Shown here one piece after another: positions 34,901 to 46,600 of a stretch of DNA of 64,000 bases. Source of the stretch: Anthopleura xanthogrammica (lineage: Eukaryota; Cnidaria; Anthozoa; Actiniaria; Actiniidae); assembly GCA_964019055.1 (NCBI GenBank), contig OZ025220.1, positions 8,986,647-9,050,646 on the forward strand, read 5' to 3'. The notes beneath the pieces were generated by a model, which saw nothing but the letters and a program-made list of their open reading frames with translations, ran no database searches and was not told the origin of the DNA. The first letter of the stretch is position 1; each line of letters opens with the position of its first letter. The translations under genes were made by a program, and so were the position numbers.

Positions 34901-37900
34901 ATTGCAAAGCAGATGCAAGGAACATTGCAAAATGTAACACCACGTTTACAGCCATTTCAAAAAAGGTTGGTGAAGATTTTGTTGCTTGTTGCATATTGCA
35001 GTGACGGGTGATGTGAATTCAACCAGCGAGAGGTCACAACAATTTGGAATTTTCCCAAAATTTATCTGCAGGTCTTTTTCAGCATATTTTCTTCTGTGTT
35101 GACATTATTTACATATGAATATAATACATTTTAATCTTGGTAAGCAACATGCAACATGCAACATGCAACATGCAACATGCAACATGCAACATGCAACATG
35201 CAACATGCAACATGCAACATGCAACATGCAACATGCAACATGCAACATGCAACATGCAACATGCAACATGCAACATGCAACATGCAACATGCAACATGCA
35301 ACATGCAACATGCAACATGCAACATGCAACATGCAACATGCAACATGCAACATGCAACATGCAACATGCAACATGCAACATGCAACATGCAACATGCAAC
35401 ATGCAACATGCAACATGCAACATGCAACATGCAACATGCAACATGCAACATGCAACATGCAACATGCAACATGCAACATGCAACATGCAACATGCAACAT
35501 GCAACATGCAACATGCAACATGCAACATGCAACATGCAACATGCAACATGCAACATGCAACATGCAACATGCAACATGCAACATGCAACATGCAACATGC
35601 AACATGCAACAAAACCTTCACCACCCTTTTTTGAAATGGCTGTGTATTAGATAGATTGATTCTTGTTCATTTTATCCAGGTCCAAAGCTTGTCATAGCCA
35701 ATACCAGTTATTATAGCGTGTTGAGCTTGATCAGTGTCTCTCCTGGTGACAATGGAAATATATCATGTGAAAGGAACCAAACAGAAGATTTACATTTCTC
35801 TCTTAGCGTACAAGGTAAATATTTGAATACATTTGATCTGACTGACTGACTGACTGACTGACTGACTGACTGACTGACTGACTGACTGACTGACTGACTG
35901 ACTGACTGACTGACTGACTGACTGACTGACTGACTGACTGACTGACTGACTGACTGACTGACTGACTGACTGACTGACTGACTGACTGACTGACTGACTG
36001 ACTGACTGACTGACTGACTGACTGACTGACTGACTGACTGACTGACTGACTGACTGACTGACTGACTGACTGACTGACTGACTGACTGACTGACTGACTG
36101 ACTGACTGACTGACTGACTGACTGACTGACTGACTGACTGACTGACTGACTGACTGACTGACTGACTGACTGACTGACTGACTGACTGACTGACTGACTG
36201 ACTGACTGACTGACTGACTGACTGACTGACTGACTGACTGACTGACTGACTGACTGACTGACTGACTGACTGACTGACTGACTGACTGACTGACTGACTG
36301 ACTGACTGACTGACTGACTGACTGACTGACTGACTGACTGACTGACTGACTGACTGACTGACTGACTGACTGACTGACTGACTGACTGACTGACTGACTG
36401 ACTGACTGACTGACTGACTGACTGACTGACTGACTGACTGACTGACTGACTGACTGACTGACTGACTGACTGACTGACTGACTGACTGACTGACTGACTG
36501 ACTGACTGACTGACTGACTGACTGACTGACTGACTGACTGACTGACTGACTGACTGACTGACTGACTGACTGACTGACTGACTGACTGACTGACTGACTG
36601 ACTGACTGACTGACTGACTGACTGACTGACTGACTGACTGACTGACTGACTGACTGACTGACTGACTGACTGACTGACTGACTGACTGACTGACTGACTG
36701 ACTGACTGACTGACTGACTGACTGACTGACTGACTGACTGACTGACTGACTGACTGACTGACTGACTGACTGACTGACTGACTGACTGACTGACTGACTG
36801 ACTGACTGACTGACTGACTGACTGACTGACTGACTGACTGACTGACTGACTGACTGACTGACTGACTGACTGACTGACTGACTGACTGACTGACTGACTG
36901 ACTGACTGACTGACTGACTGACTGACTGACTGACTGACTGACTGACTGACTGACTGACTGACTGACTGACTGACTGACTGACTGACTGACTGACTGACTG
37001 ACTGACTGACTGACTGACTGACTGACTGACTGACTGACTGACTGACTGACTGACTGACTGACTGACTGACTGACTGACTGACTGACTGACTGACTGACTG
37101 ACTGACTGACTGACTGACTGACTGACTGACTGACTGACTGACTGACTGACTGACTGACTGACTGACTGACTGACTGACTGACTGACTGACTGACTGACTG
37201 ACTGACTGACTGACTGACTGACTGACTGACTGACTGACTGACTGACTGACTGACTGACTGACTGACTGACTGACTGACTGACTGACTGACTGACTGACTG
37301 ACTGACTGACTGACTGACTGACTGACTGACTGACTGACTGACTGACTGACTGACTGACTGACTGACTGACTGACTGACTGACTGACTGACTGACTGACTG
37401 ACTGACTGACTGACTGACTGACTGACTGACTGACTGACTGACTGACTGACTGACTGACTGACTATAATGGCTCATACTCAGTTGTTATATAAATCTCAAT
37501 TTTTACGTAGGACAATGTAGGGATATTTTTAATACTGTTACGTGCAAAGGAACAGTGGATGGAGGAGATGACTGTACAAACCCTTGGATGGTAAATAACT
37601 GTCAAAAATCATGTGGTCTTTGTCCAAGTGAGTATTTATTGTTAATCTTTTGCATGGCCAGCCTGCATATTCCCAGATCAGGACCCAAGTACTAGGGGCC
37701 TCCATCTCCCATACTGGGTCTGTGAGCAAGCCTATTCCCAGATCAGGACCCCAGTACTAGGAGCATCCATCTCCCATACTGGGTCTGTGAGCAACATATT
37801 CCCAGATCAGAACCCCAGTACTAGGAGCATCCATCTCCCATACTGAGTTTGTGATCAGCATATTCCCAGATCAGAACCCCAGTACTAGGAGCATCTATCT

Positions 37901-38761
37901 CCCATACTGGGTTTGTGATCAACATATTCCCAGATCAGAACCCCAGTACTAGGAGCATCCATCTCCCATACTGAGTTTGTGATCAGCATATTCCCAGATC
38001 AGGACCCCAGTACTAGGAGCATCCATCTCCCATACTGGGTCTGTGAGCAAGCCTATTCCCAGATCAGGACCCAGTACTAGGAGCATCCATCTCCCATACT
38101 TGGACTGTGAACCAACATTCGAACGTACCGTCATCTGCCTGCACTCATCCGCTACTTATCCGACGAATATCGTACGTATCGTATGTCTCTAAGACTTTCT
38201 CAATTTTCTCTACAGAGTATAATTGTACAGAATCCGAGCAGCCAACAGGTAAAAGTTATGCAACTATAAACTGGGATATTTCTCGCGATTCTATACATAA
38301 TAAAATCGCGAAAATCAATGATATTACCCCTTAATTGACCACTCTAAGGGTGGACAAAGACCTAACAGGTTCTCTTTCTAAATGAGCAAGGTCCCCAGAA
38401 GATTGAATTTGAAATTAGACGTTAGCTTATGTGTAGGGAAGAAAACTGCATGGAAGAAAACTATTCGGGGTCGTATATAAGCTGATTGGATTGTTCTTTG
38501 GTTCTACTAACAATTTCTAACTTCTTAGTTTTATGCGTGTTTTTTTTACCCCGCACAGTTCCGCCAGTACCTTCAACTACAGTGACGTCATCAGCTGCAT
38601 CAAACAAGTTCATTTCGAATTCAAAATCATTTCAAACAAGTGCCAGAACAGATAAGACAGAGGCCAATTACAGCAGTAGTACCTCTCCTCGTAGCAACAT
38701 CTTTATTGTTGTTTTACTAGGATTTTTTTTAGTAACAATAATTTGGTTTAAATCTTTGTAA
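31091..38761 (+). CDS. Ig-like plus ShK-domain single-pass membrane protein, six exons
   Basis: Exons: 31091-31142, 34290-34406, 35680-35814, 37511-37627, 38216-38248, 38559-38761; all introns are GT-AG and all phase 1, giving 218 residues. Exon 1 is a signal peptide (FLAVVLFFVFSYSNG). Exons 2-3 form one Ig-like domain: CNASFVCYHS..VNW on the first exon and LSLISVSPGDNGNISC on the second, the latter resembling the DxGxYxC strand F motif with tyrosine replaced. Exon 4 is exactly one ShK domain with six cysteines in the family spacing (CRDIFNTVTC..CTNPW..CQKSCGLC). Exons 5-6 give a Ser/Thr-rich stalk and a C-terminal hydrophobic helix (IFIVVLLGFFLVTIIW) ending FKSL. The ShK fold is used by many cnidarian surface proteins and enzymes; membrane anchoring argues against a free toxin. 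Ligand unknown. The first of two adjacent ATGs is used. Confidence 0.87.
31890..31995. repeat. (GAAA)n microsatellite
   Basis: GAAA/GAAG repeats, nearly pure from about 31925, in intron 1 of the Ig-ShK gene. Confidence 0.9.
32905..33093. mobile_element. Harbinger-like MITE with TTA target duplication
   Basis: Inverted ends of about 35 bp (AGCCTGGTTCACACTAGCGA on the left, TCGCTAGTGTGAACCAGGCT on the right) continue into GCATAAGCATAACG and CGTTATGCTTATGC. Direct TTA flanks at 32902-32904 and 33094-33096 fit the 3-bp TWA duplication of PIF/Harbinger elements. It is 189 bp with no coding capacity. Confidence 0.8.
33325..33540 (+). repeat. dispersed ~220-bp repeat, copy 2 of 3
   Basis: TGTTGCTCAGGGTTAGCC start, GTTGAAGTTGTGCATTC, GAAATGAGGCTATCCCTGAG and ACAGCGGTATTGTGCGG end. 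Very close to copy 1 at 15467. Confidence 0.8.
34048..34089. repeat. (TCTTG)n pentanucleotide repeat
   Basis: Seven or so CTTGT units in intron 1 of the Ig-ShK gene. Confidence 0.85.
34717..34902. mobile_element. foldback MITE, TAGACC family 2, copy 2
   Basis: Left TATAGACCACTCTACCTTGG, right CGCCCAAGGTAAAAGAGTATA, inner CAGACCACGTGTCATTC and GAATGACATGTGGTCTGAAA. The TA flanks fit a Tc1/mariner-type insertion. It lies in intron 2 of the Ig-ShK gene. Confidence 0.75.
35146..35611. repeat. (CAACATG)n heptamer array, about 66 units
   Basis: An uninterrupted 7-bp repeat of about 465 bp in intron 2 of the Ig-ShK gene, ending about 70 bp before exon 3. Because 7 is not a multiple of 3 and the unit has no stop in any frame, long repetitive frames exist on both strands; they are not genes. 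Confidence 0.97.
35838..37463 (+). repeat. perfect (GACT)n array, about 406 units
   Basis: About 1,626 bp of uninterrupted GACT filling intron 3 of the Ig-ShK gene: it starts 23 bp after the donor and ends 47 bp before the acceptor. Same unit, same strand relative to the host gene and same placement as the array at 19209-21262. Confidence 0.97.
37660..38105. repeat. ~63-bp minisatellite, seven copies
   Basis: Each unit has ATTCCCAGATCAGGACCC, AGTACTAGGAGCATCCATCT and CCCATACTGGGTCTGTGA; copies start near 37668, 37735, 37797, 37861, 37925, 37988 and 38054. It lies in intron 4 of the Ig-ShK gene. Confidence 0.9.
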
Positions 38762-38943
38762 CGGTAATTTTAACAATAACGTATTTCGAAGCACACTCCG
38801 GCGTAATAATAAGAATTGAAGACATCACACGGGGACATTTTAATGCGAACGAAATGCATCCTGGTATAGGATGGGTTCACCAGCACCTTATAGTTCTAAT
38901 GCCTTATATGGCACTGGTTGTATATTTGTATTCAAGCTAGAGT

Positions 38944-39080
38944 ATAGGTCTTTTTGGCTTGGGTGTAATGTTTTCTCGTTGAGATCATGTGCCATTCCCT
39001 TGAGAAAAAGATTATTTTTCTGAGTTGTATCCATATTCATGTGTCTTCTCATGTGCAGCCATTGAACAAAGAAATGATAC
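38944..39080. mobile_element. foldback MITE, TAGACC family 2, truncated copy 3
   Basis: Shares TTGGGTGTAATGTTTTCTC, CCATTCCCTTGAGAA and TATTCATGTGTCTTCTCATG with the copy at 34717; the right half is missing. It lies downstream of the Ig-ShK stop and may be in its 3' untranslated region. Confidence 0.6.
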
Positions 39081-39411
39081 TCTAGGGAAAGGCAAATGGC
39101 CAGGCAAATACTTCATGTATTTCTAAATCAATTTGTTTTTAGGCAGAAAATATTATAAATAACAAAAGTAAGACTCATACATGAATTATTTACCTTATGA
39201 ATAGCCTCAGTCTCTCACGGTCAGACTCAGTCTGGAATCGACGAGTATGGCATAAAACTTGAGATTTTTGTTAAATGCTGCATAATTTTTAACCTATATT
39301 TTGTGGTATTTCGTATTGTAAATAATATTTCCATTCCTTGTCCAATGAAGTTTGTAATATTTTATAATGTTCACATACACGTGCACACCCAAGATTTTAT
39401 AACCTTTAAAA

Positions 39412-39417
39412 AATAAA
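39412..39417 (+). promoter_or_regulatory. candidate polyadenylation signal of the Ig-ShK gene
   Basis: AATAAA about 650 bp past the stop at 38761, with another AATAAA about 25 bp later and no competing gene between. No earlier AATAAA was seen. Confidence 0.35.
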
Positions 39418-39599
39418 GCTTAAATTCCCACTGTATTTAATAAATGTTGATTTTAAACTAGAATAATTAACAAGATCTTATTCAAAACGAGATTTATCGA
39501 TCAATCTTTTCTGTAGCAACGCCGCGAAGATGTAGTTTACTGCTACCTTAAAAATTAGCGCTCGGCCCAGTTTTCGCTCATTTAGCAAACCGTTGTCAC

Positions 39600-39829
39600 G
39601 GTAACAAAGAAAATGGCGGCGAACTTGAGTTGAATGAAGTTTTCTCGCAAAATTATTAAAAAATGCGAGAAAAACAGCACAAAATTTAGCCATTTCTGAG
39701 AAATTTTTGTAAAATAGAAACCGTAGATTATATTCTCTGTGAGAAATTTTGTACTTTTGATGAAAATGCTCGTTTTTTGCCGAAAAAAGTTTTTCGAAAT
39801 TCTTTGAAGTCTCTCAGCTGTTGAAGAAG
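39600..39829 (+). other. candidate 5' noncoding exon of the LRR-RRM gene
   Basis: TTGAAGAAG followed by GTAAGAATT is a strong donor at 39829/39830, and ATCAG at 40611-40615 is an acceptor 2 bp before the ATG at 40618. The sequence before the donor is less AT-rich around 39540-39640 (GGTAACAAAGAAAATGGCGG), as expected near a promoter. The 5' limit is a guess. Confidence 0.45.
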
Positions 39830-40100
39830 GTAAGAATTTTTCTTGAATTTTCTCTTATTTTTCTCTAAATTTTTCTTTAAATTCATTGCGAATATTTTTG
39901 CAGTTGTGCTTGTTTATACGCTGTTCATTGTAAAGATTAATTTGAAGCATAAGTATTGCAAAAAGTGTCCAATTTAAGTGTTATGCATTTTACGAAAAAA
40001 TCTGCAAGGTTTTTCAAACTCGCGGTCTTGAATTTTTCTTTTAATGGTTTTGAAGCATGCTTTATAAAGCAATTGATAGCGAATTGGCTGTTCATGTTTG

Positions 40101-40490
40101 TTATACTTGCTGCTGCAGTTGTTTCTGTAGCTGCTGCTGCTGCTGTTGTTGTTATTGCTGTTGCTGTTGTTGTTGCTGTTGTTACTGTTGCTGTTGTTTA
40201 ATATTGTTGCTGCTGTTGTTGCTGCTGTTGTTGTCACTGCTGCTGTTATTGTTGCTGCTGCAGTTGTTTCTGTTACTGATGATGCTGTAGTTGTTGCTGC
40301 TGCTGTTGTTGCTGCTGTTGTTATTGTTGCAGTTGTTGTTACAGTGATTGTTGTGGTTGCTGTAGCTGCTGTTGTGATTGCTGTTGCTGTTGTTGCTGCT
40401 GTTGTACAAGTGGTTGTTGTGGTTGTTGCTGCAGCTGCTGTTGTTGCTGTTGCTGTTGCTACTGTTGTTTTTGTTGTCACTGTTGCATGA
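40101..40490 (+). repeat. (GCT/GTT)n trinucleotide-rich region
   Basis: About 390 bp of mixed TGCTGT and TGTTGT triplets, i.e. a CTG/CAG-type repeat with interruptions, inside the proposed 5' untranslated intron of the LRR-RRM gene. Homopolymer-like frames (Thr/Ala, Asn/Ser, Val/Ala, Cys) in several phases follow from the repeat. Confidence 0.9.
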
Positions 40491-40617
40491 TTTGTTTTCA
40501 TTTCATTCATATATTTTTCGTCTCATCTAATTTCTAAACTTAAAAATACAATGCTTTAATTTATTTATAATGCTACTTTATAATTTATTAATTACCATTT
40601 ATTTATTTTAATCAGGC

Positions 40618-43600
40618 ATGGGTTGTGGTACATCTAAATCCACAAATATTGTTACTCCAGCTGTGCAAACAGGCAAGTAAAAACCATTAGAAAAACATAA
40701 TACATTAGTTATTGGCACAATTCCAAACTTTCATTAAATCGTATTTTCAATAATCTGCAAACTCAGATCAATGACTGGTTGTGAAATTAGTATTTTGCTG
40801 CCATCAAGCAATACTAAACAGTCAGTGCCTTAAATTTTGTTTGACTGAAAGCAGTGAAAAACAAATTCCAACGGGCAACTTGCAGCTACTGAGTTCACAT
40901 AATATTTAGAATGGCAGTATTAGCAATCTTACACTATTAGGGTGAGGAGATTAAGTCAATTGTTGAACCTCCCATTACTCCTCTACCTGCACGAATTCAA
41001 GCTTCAAATTTTCTATGTAACAATGGTTGATACATAATAATATTTCTGCTGAATACAAAACTTCAAGGGTTAATTTGACTATAGAGGCTTTGCACCGTCA
41101 CTTGATGGCAGCCATGACAGGAGGCCGCAGGAACGGTTGAATCTGGTCTAATGTGATTTACATGAGAAAGAATTCAGTCTCCCAGGGGGAAAAGACTTTA
41201 TTGTTCCTGCCTCCTGTCATGGCTGCAATCACATGATGGTGCAAAGCATTTATTCCCTTTAAAACCATTGTTACATAGAAGACCTCCCCCCCCCTCCCTC
41301 TCCCCCCTCCCTCTCCCCAAAAATATCTGAAACTTGGATTCTTGCCAGGAATTGAGCAATATGCCAAATGCAATAATGGCCGCCACTTCATTATAATCAT
41401 AATTTTTAAATTCAAGTTTTAATTCAGCACAACATTAAAATTATAGATTAGAATGATATCAACAAAGTTAGAAAGTTTGAGGAAAAATATTATTGTGAAA
41501 AACACTGGAAAAACACCAGAATGAGGCTAGTCAGTCCTCAGTTGACTAAACACATAATAATAATAATAATTTTATTTCAAAGCATCTAACTAGGTCTCGA
41601 TGCTTTAACAATATAACAATAAAAATAATATAGACAAGTAATAAAAAAATAGAACGATAAAAACATATATATATAAATATTAACGCGTATACACCGAATA
41701 CATACATACATACAAACAAATCTCTGTATTTTTTATTCCAAATAACTTCACTGGAATTGGATTTATAGCAATAGAACTTTCCAAAAATACATATTTCTGC
41801 TTATTATTTCTGATGGTGGTGCTTATTTTTAAAGATTAGTTTTTATTTCCGACAGTCAATAGTGGCCATTATTGCATTCGGCACTTACTCTCCCCACCCA
41901 AAAGTGCAAGATTGCTTATTATAATTAATAAATAGATAAATGTTCTGAAGGACAAAATTGGTACTAAGTAGAATTTTGCACATGGTGCTCCCTTTTTCCA
42001 CAAATACTTTTGTGTGATATTCTAAGAACCTTGTTCATTAAGAATTATAAAGTAATGGTAAATAATTTATTTGTGATACACTATACATTTCCATTGACCA
42101 GAAAAATCTTGATTCCCCTTATTAGTCTTGCTTACCACTACTACCAGAATCCTTTCTGTATTCCTTTTGTTGGTCTAATTAATTAACACCATTATCTTGT
42201 GACTCCCAAAGGAGTTCAAACATTTGAATAAGAAAAAGAATTCAAAGAGGTTTCTTGTGGGAAGCACGGGTGGCGTAGCGGTTAGAGTGCTCGCCTCTCA
42301 CAAAGGCAACCTGAGTTCGAGTCCCACCAGGCTCGGTGTTGTTGTGAGTAGAGTTTCTAGTTGGTTCTCTCCTGTGCTTCAAGGGTTTTTCTCCAGGTTC
42401 TCTCAGTTTTCCTCCCTCAAAAATCCCTCTACAAAAATCAACTTCTAAATCCCAATTCAATCATGGAATGAGGGCCACAGGTTTGTTAGCCACTGGCTAT
42501 TTAGTGTTACCCTGATAAAAAAAAAGAGGGGGTGGTAGTGGTATCAAGACGTAATGAGGGAATGTTCAGTTACATCCCTGTAAAAATTGTTCGTTTATTT
42601 AATCTTTGTCAATTAATTAATAATTATGTATTAATTATTATTATTATTATTGATATTAATTTTTAGTTTATTATAATCATTATAATCATGATTTTCATCT
42701 ACATTAGGTAAGTCAGAGAAAGTTGAAGGAAGAACTGGAAAAACTATCCAGAATGATGTAGATAGGCAGACAGGCAAGAAGGCAGTAGATAACACCATTA
42801 GAATACACACAGGACAAACCCACTTGGGTGTGGTTGATAAACCTACGATATCTGTATCCAAAAAAGAACTACCTCTTGCCAAACCTGTAGAGTCATCTAG
42901 TGAATCTTATCTCAGTGGTTCTGAGAATGCTGAAGGAAGAAGTTATACTGAAAGGATTGGTTCAATAGAAGAAAATGAAACAGTTCTGGTTGATCATGAA
43001 AAGACTGAAAAAGTTTTCATAACTCAAGATAGCAGTGGAAGTTGTACTGGAGGTTCAAAAGAAGAAACTTTTTCAAAGAAAGAAAAAGAGGAACCTCAGC
43101 TTGAAACATCAAGTGATATTCCAACAGAAATCGTTAAAGAGAAGCAGGAAGATTTGCTCAAAAACGAAGGATTGGATGATTCAATTACCATTTCTACTAA
43201 AAAAGATGAGATATGTAAAGAAAAAAGTTACTCCACGGAAAAGCTTGGAAATTCAAGCACTTTTCCATCAGAAATTGTTGAGGACACTAACAAAAATGTT
43301 TCACCGGAAATTCCTAAAACTAGTTTGGATTTAGAAACAACGGAGGATCAGCGTGTTGTGGATCGTAAAGAAAGTATAAAGAAAGATGAAAAAAATGATG
43401 TTGCAGCTGTAGAGGTTGAAGATTGGTCACCTCGAAGTAGTGCCACGCCCATCCCAGAACACGTGATATCTGAGATCCTCGGAAGCTCAAAAAGCATGAA
43501 CAAGGACTTAGCAGAAAAGAAGTCTTTTTGTTTACAAGATGGTAGTACGAATGGTGGAGCTTTGAGTGTAGAGAAATTTAAACGAACTGTCGTCGAGGAA

Positions 43601-46600
43601 GACATGGTTTGTGCGGATCGCGACCACGAGAAGGAAATCGTGACGATACGAGTTGAAGTCGATGATGAATTTGAAGTCGATGATGAATTTGAACCCGAAC
43701 TAATAACGCAGCATTCAGTCGAAAAAATTAAGGGTTCAGTAAACGATAGTTACCATGGGCAACAGCGCTCTTCCACCAGCAAAACAGTTGGCAGTGATGA
43801 CGTCATGCCTAAAATTCACTTCCGTGTCGAGAATCAAAGCACAATATCTTCAAGCCTTTTGACACCAGGGTCAAAAGAAGCAGCGCCTTCAGGAAAAAGC
43901 CTTAATGATATCAGCGCCAGTACTGGATCGTTCGGTAGGTCGCCATCTTGGAACGCTGACAGGCAATCAAAGATGGAGAAGCTAATGAATGAAGAGCTTG
44001 ATGTTCATCCTTCCATCAGAAACGTGTCGCCTGCTTTAGGATTCACACGGAGCGTGGTTGCTGCGTGCTTCGATGAAGTGGACGAAGAAGGAGAAGGCGA
44101 GAAGGAGGCAGAAAATGAAGCCAAAGGAAGCACCAAAGGTGGCAGCGACTGAGTAAAAAAAATTTGCTGGCAGCCATGTTGAATGGGGTACAAGTCGGTG
44201 AATGACTTAAAAAACTGAATTGTTTTTTCAACTGTCATCCCAATCTTATGATTATTTGCTCATCATGCATGTTTTTAACAAGATTTCCTTTTTTCATGTT
44301 CCTTGGCACTAAAAGCTAAGAAAAACTTCCACATTTCTAAGATATTATGGGTGACAACACTGGATCAAATTATTTTGTTAATAAATATTAGAATACCATT
44401 AATTATTAATACAACTATAATCTGTCTCCATATTTTTGAGATATAAGGGTTTGACAGGATGTGTGCATTTATATTTATTAAGATATTATTAATTACTAAT
44501 AAAACTAATCTATTGTGTGAATCTGTGGAGTAAATGAATCAGTTTTATGTTTAGATTTTGCCATTCAACATGGCTGCCAGGATAGTGTCTTGCTATACCA
44601 TGGTCATTGTTAATATAGTATCAGTCAAACTCGTTGGATTTGGGTTATCTTTAGGATTAGAGATAGGGTCCCCTCCTTTAGCCCCCCACCTCCCCCAAAT
44701 CACAAAAAAAAATTCAAGGGGTGAGGGCATTCTCCCGGACCCCCTGATTAGGGCCTCATTCAAAACTATGCTCAACGGTCTCTAATAACCAGCTGAGTTG
44801 ACCTTCAGTATGAACTCAAGGTCAACCAATCAGAATTGAGGATTTGACATGTATTTTATGAATTAGCAATTTTTAGCAATGTCCCTGCTCAAAAAATACT
44901 AACCAAAAATAATTGACCTATAATACCCTTCAGGGAACATGATCAACTCATGATCAGCAAGTACAAGGGGTAGAAAGAACGATGCTGACGGATTAAACCA
45001 ATCACTGCGCGCGAATATGTTAACCTATCATACGAAGCTAGCCGAACACTATGTATCCTAATATCAAATTAATTCTTACTTTTAGTCACCAGTCCTCCAA
45101 AGCCGGAAGACTCCAAAAATAGCGAAAAGACTGGGAACGAGAATGTTAGTAACGATGTTGACAAAGAAAAGAGTGCGAATTCTAATTCGTCTGGTCACGA
45201 GGAACCAGTACAAAGTACTGAGAAAACTGGAAATCAGGAATCTTCAAGTGAACATACTCCCAAAACAGACATTGGTAGAATTAATGACCCGTCAAGTTAC
45301 GCTGATACTCCAAAACCAGGTATTGAACACGTGACCAGAAATACGGGAGATCACGTGCCCATGTCCAAAGAAATACACGAGACTAAAGATGATAAAATTG
45401 CTGATAGTCAGATGAATATCATCGTAGATGAAAATGAAAGGCAAAATGAGAGTCGGACTGAAACAACAAATAATCATGTGAGCGGAAGTAAAGGTGATCG
45501 GACAGTTGATCATGTGACCGAAAGTGCGGATAATCAGGCATTAGATCATGTGACTGGAAGTACAGAAGATAAGGCAGATGATGATGTAACTGGAAGTACG
45601 GATAATCAGGCAGTTGATCATGTGACCGGAAGTACAGATTTCCAGGCTGTTGATCATGTGACCGAAAGTAAGGATAATCAGGCAAAAGATCATGTGACCG
45701 GAAGTACAGTTAATCAGGCCAGTGATCATGTGACAGGAAGTAAACATAATCAGGCAGTTGACCATGCAACCGGAAATACAGATGGTCACGTGAAAGATAT
45801 AAATCCACCTTCAGACAATGTGGTTGCTAGTGGCAACAGTCACGTGACTGAAGATTCCCCGTCAATAAAGCAAGATGGTCAGCCTACTGACCAAACTGAT
45901 CCTGATTCACAAAGAAAACTAGCTACTACTTTACGATTTGCCTGCAAGGCGTTACCATGGCAACACATACGAGACCAGGCCTCCTTGGGAGTTACGTCAT
46001 TGAATCTTTCCCGCGCGCTGAGATGGCGTGAGTACGGCGTTAAGGATTTGGTTCGAAGTCTAAGGAATCTGAAGGAACTTGATGTGTCAAATAATGTCCT
46101 TGGACCTCAAGGGTTCAGGGTGCTGTGTTTGGGTGTGGCACAGAACAAGACGCTGAAGTCGCTGAATATGGCAAACAACTTATCTGACACAGAATCGTCG
46201 GTGAGTACCACACTTGATATGGAACCAACAAATACAGTAAGATCAGACGATGTTGATACCAAGCCAAGGAATACTCTCTGGTTGATGGCACATGACGGGC
46301 AGTGTTTGCCTGTTATTGTGGGCTGGTTATGACATTCATGAAATTCATGCAGCTGATTGATACCAAGCAATAGAATACTCTCTGATTGATATGGACAATT
46401 GCAGTGTTTGCCTGTCATTGCAGGCTGGTAATGGAATACAGGAAATTTAAATTTATCTTGATCAATCCACAGAAAGCTTTAGGTACCATGTTGTCTTCAA
46501 ATACCTGCCTGGAATTCCTGGACGTGTCTGGTAATGACCTGGGTAAAGACTACTTTTCCCGTTGCGTTGGGCCAGCTTTACAAGTCAATACGTCACTCAA

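Noticed and set aside
35105..35654. Repetitive Cys/His/Met frames on both strands over the heptamer array
   Set aside because: A 7-bp unit without stops opens every frame; no start context, splice logic or homologue supports coding.
37660..38105. CRISPR-like array
   Set aside because: Units are head-to-tail with no unique spacers, inside a eukaryotic intron.
31091..38761. ShK-type venom toxin gene
   Set aside because: The ShK domain is preceded by an Ig-like domain and followed by a stalk and transmembrane helix with no propeptide, so a free secreted toxin is unlikely.
39974..40510. Thr/Ala-rich and Val/Ala-rich frames over the triplet repeat
   Set aside because: Several phases and both strands are open at once because of the triplet repeat; it lies in a proposed untranslated intron.
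42264..42335. Functional tRNA gene
   Set aside because: A and B boxes are present but the cloverleaf is incomplete and the sequence continues into a SINE body with an A-rich tail.
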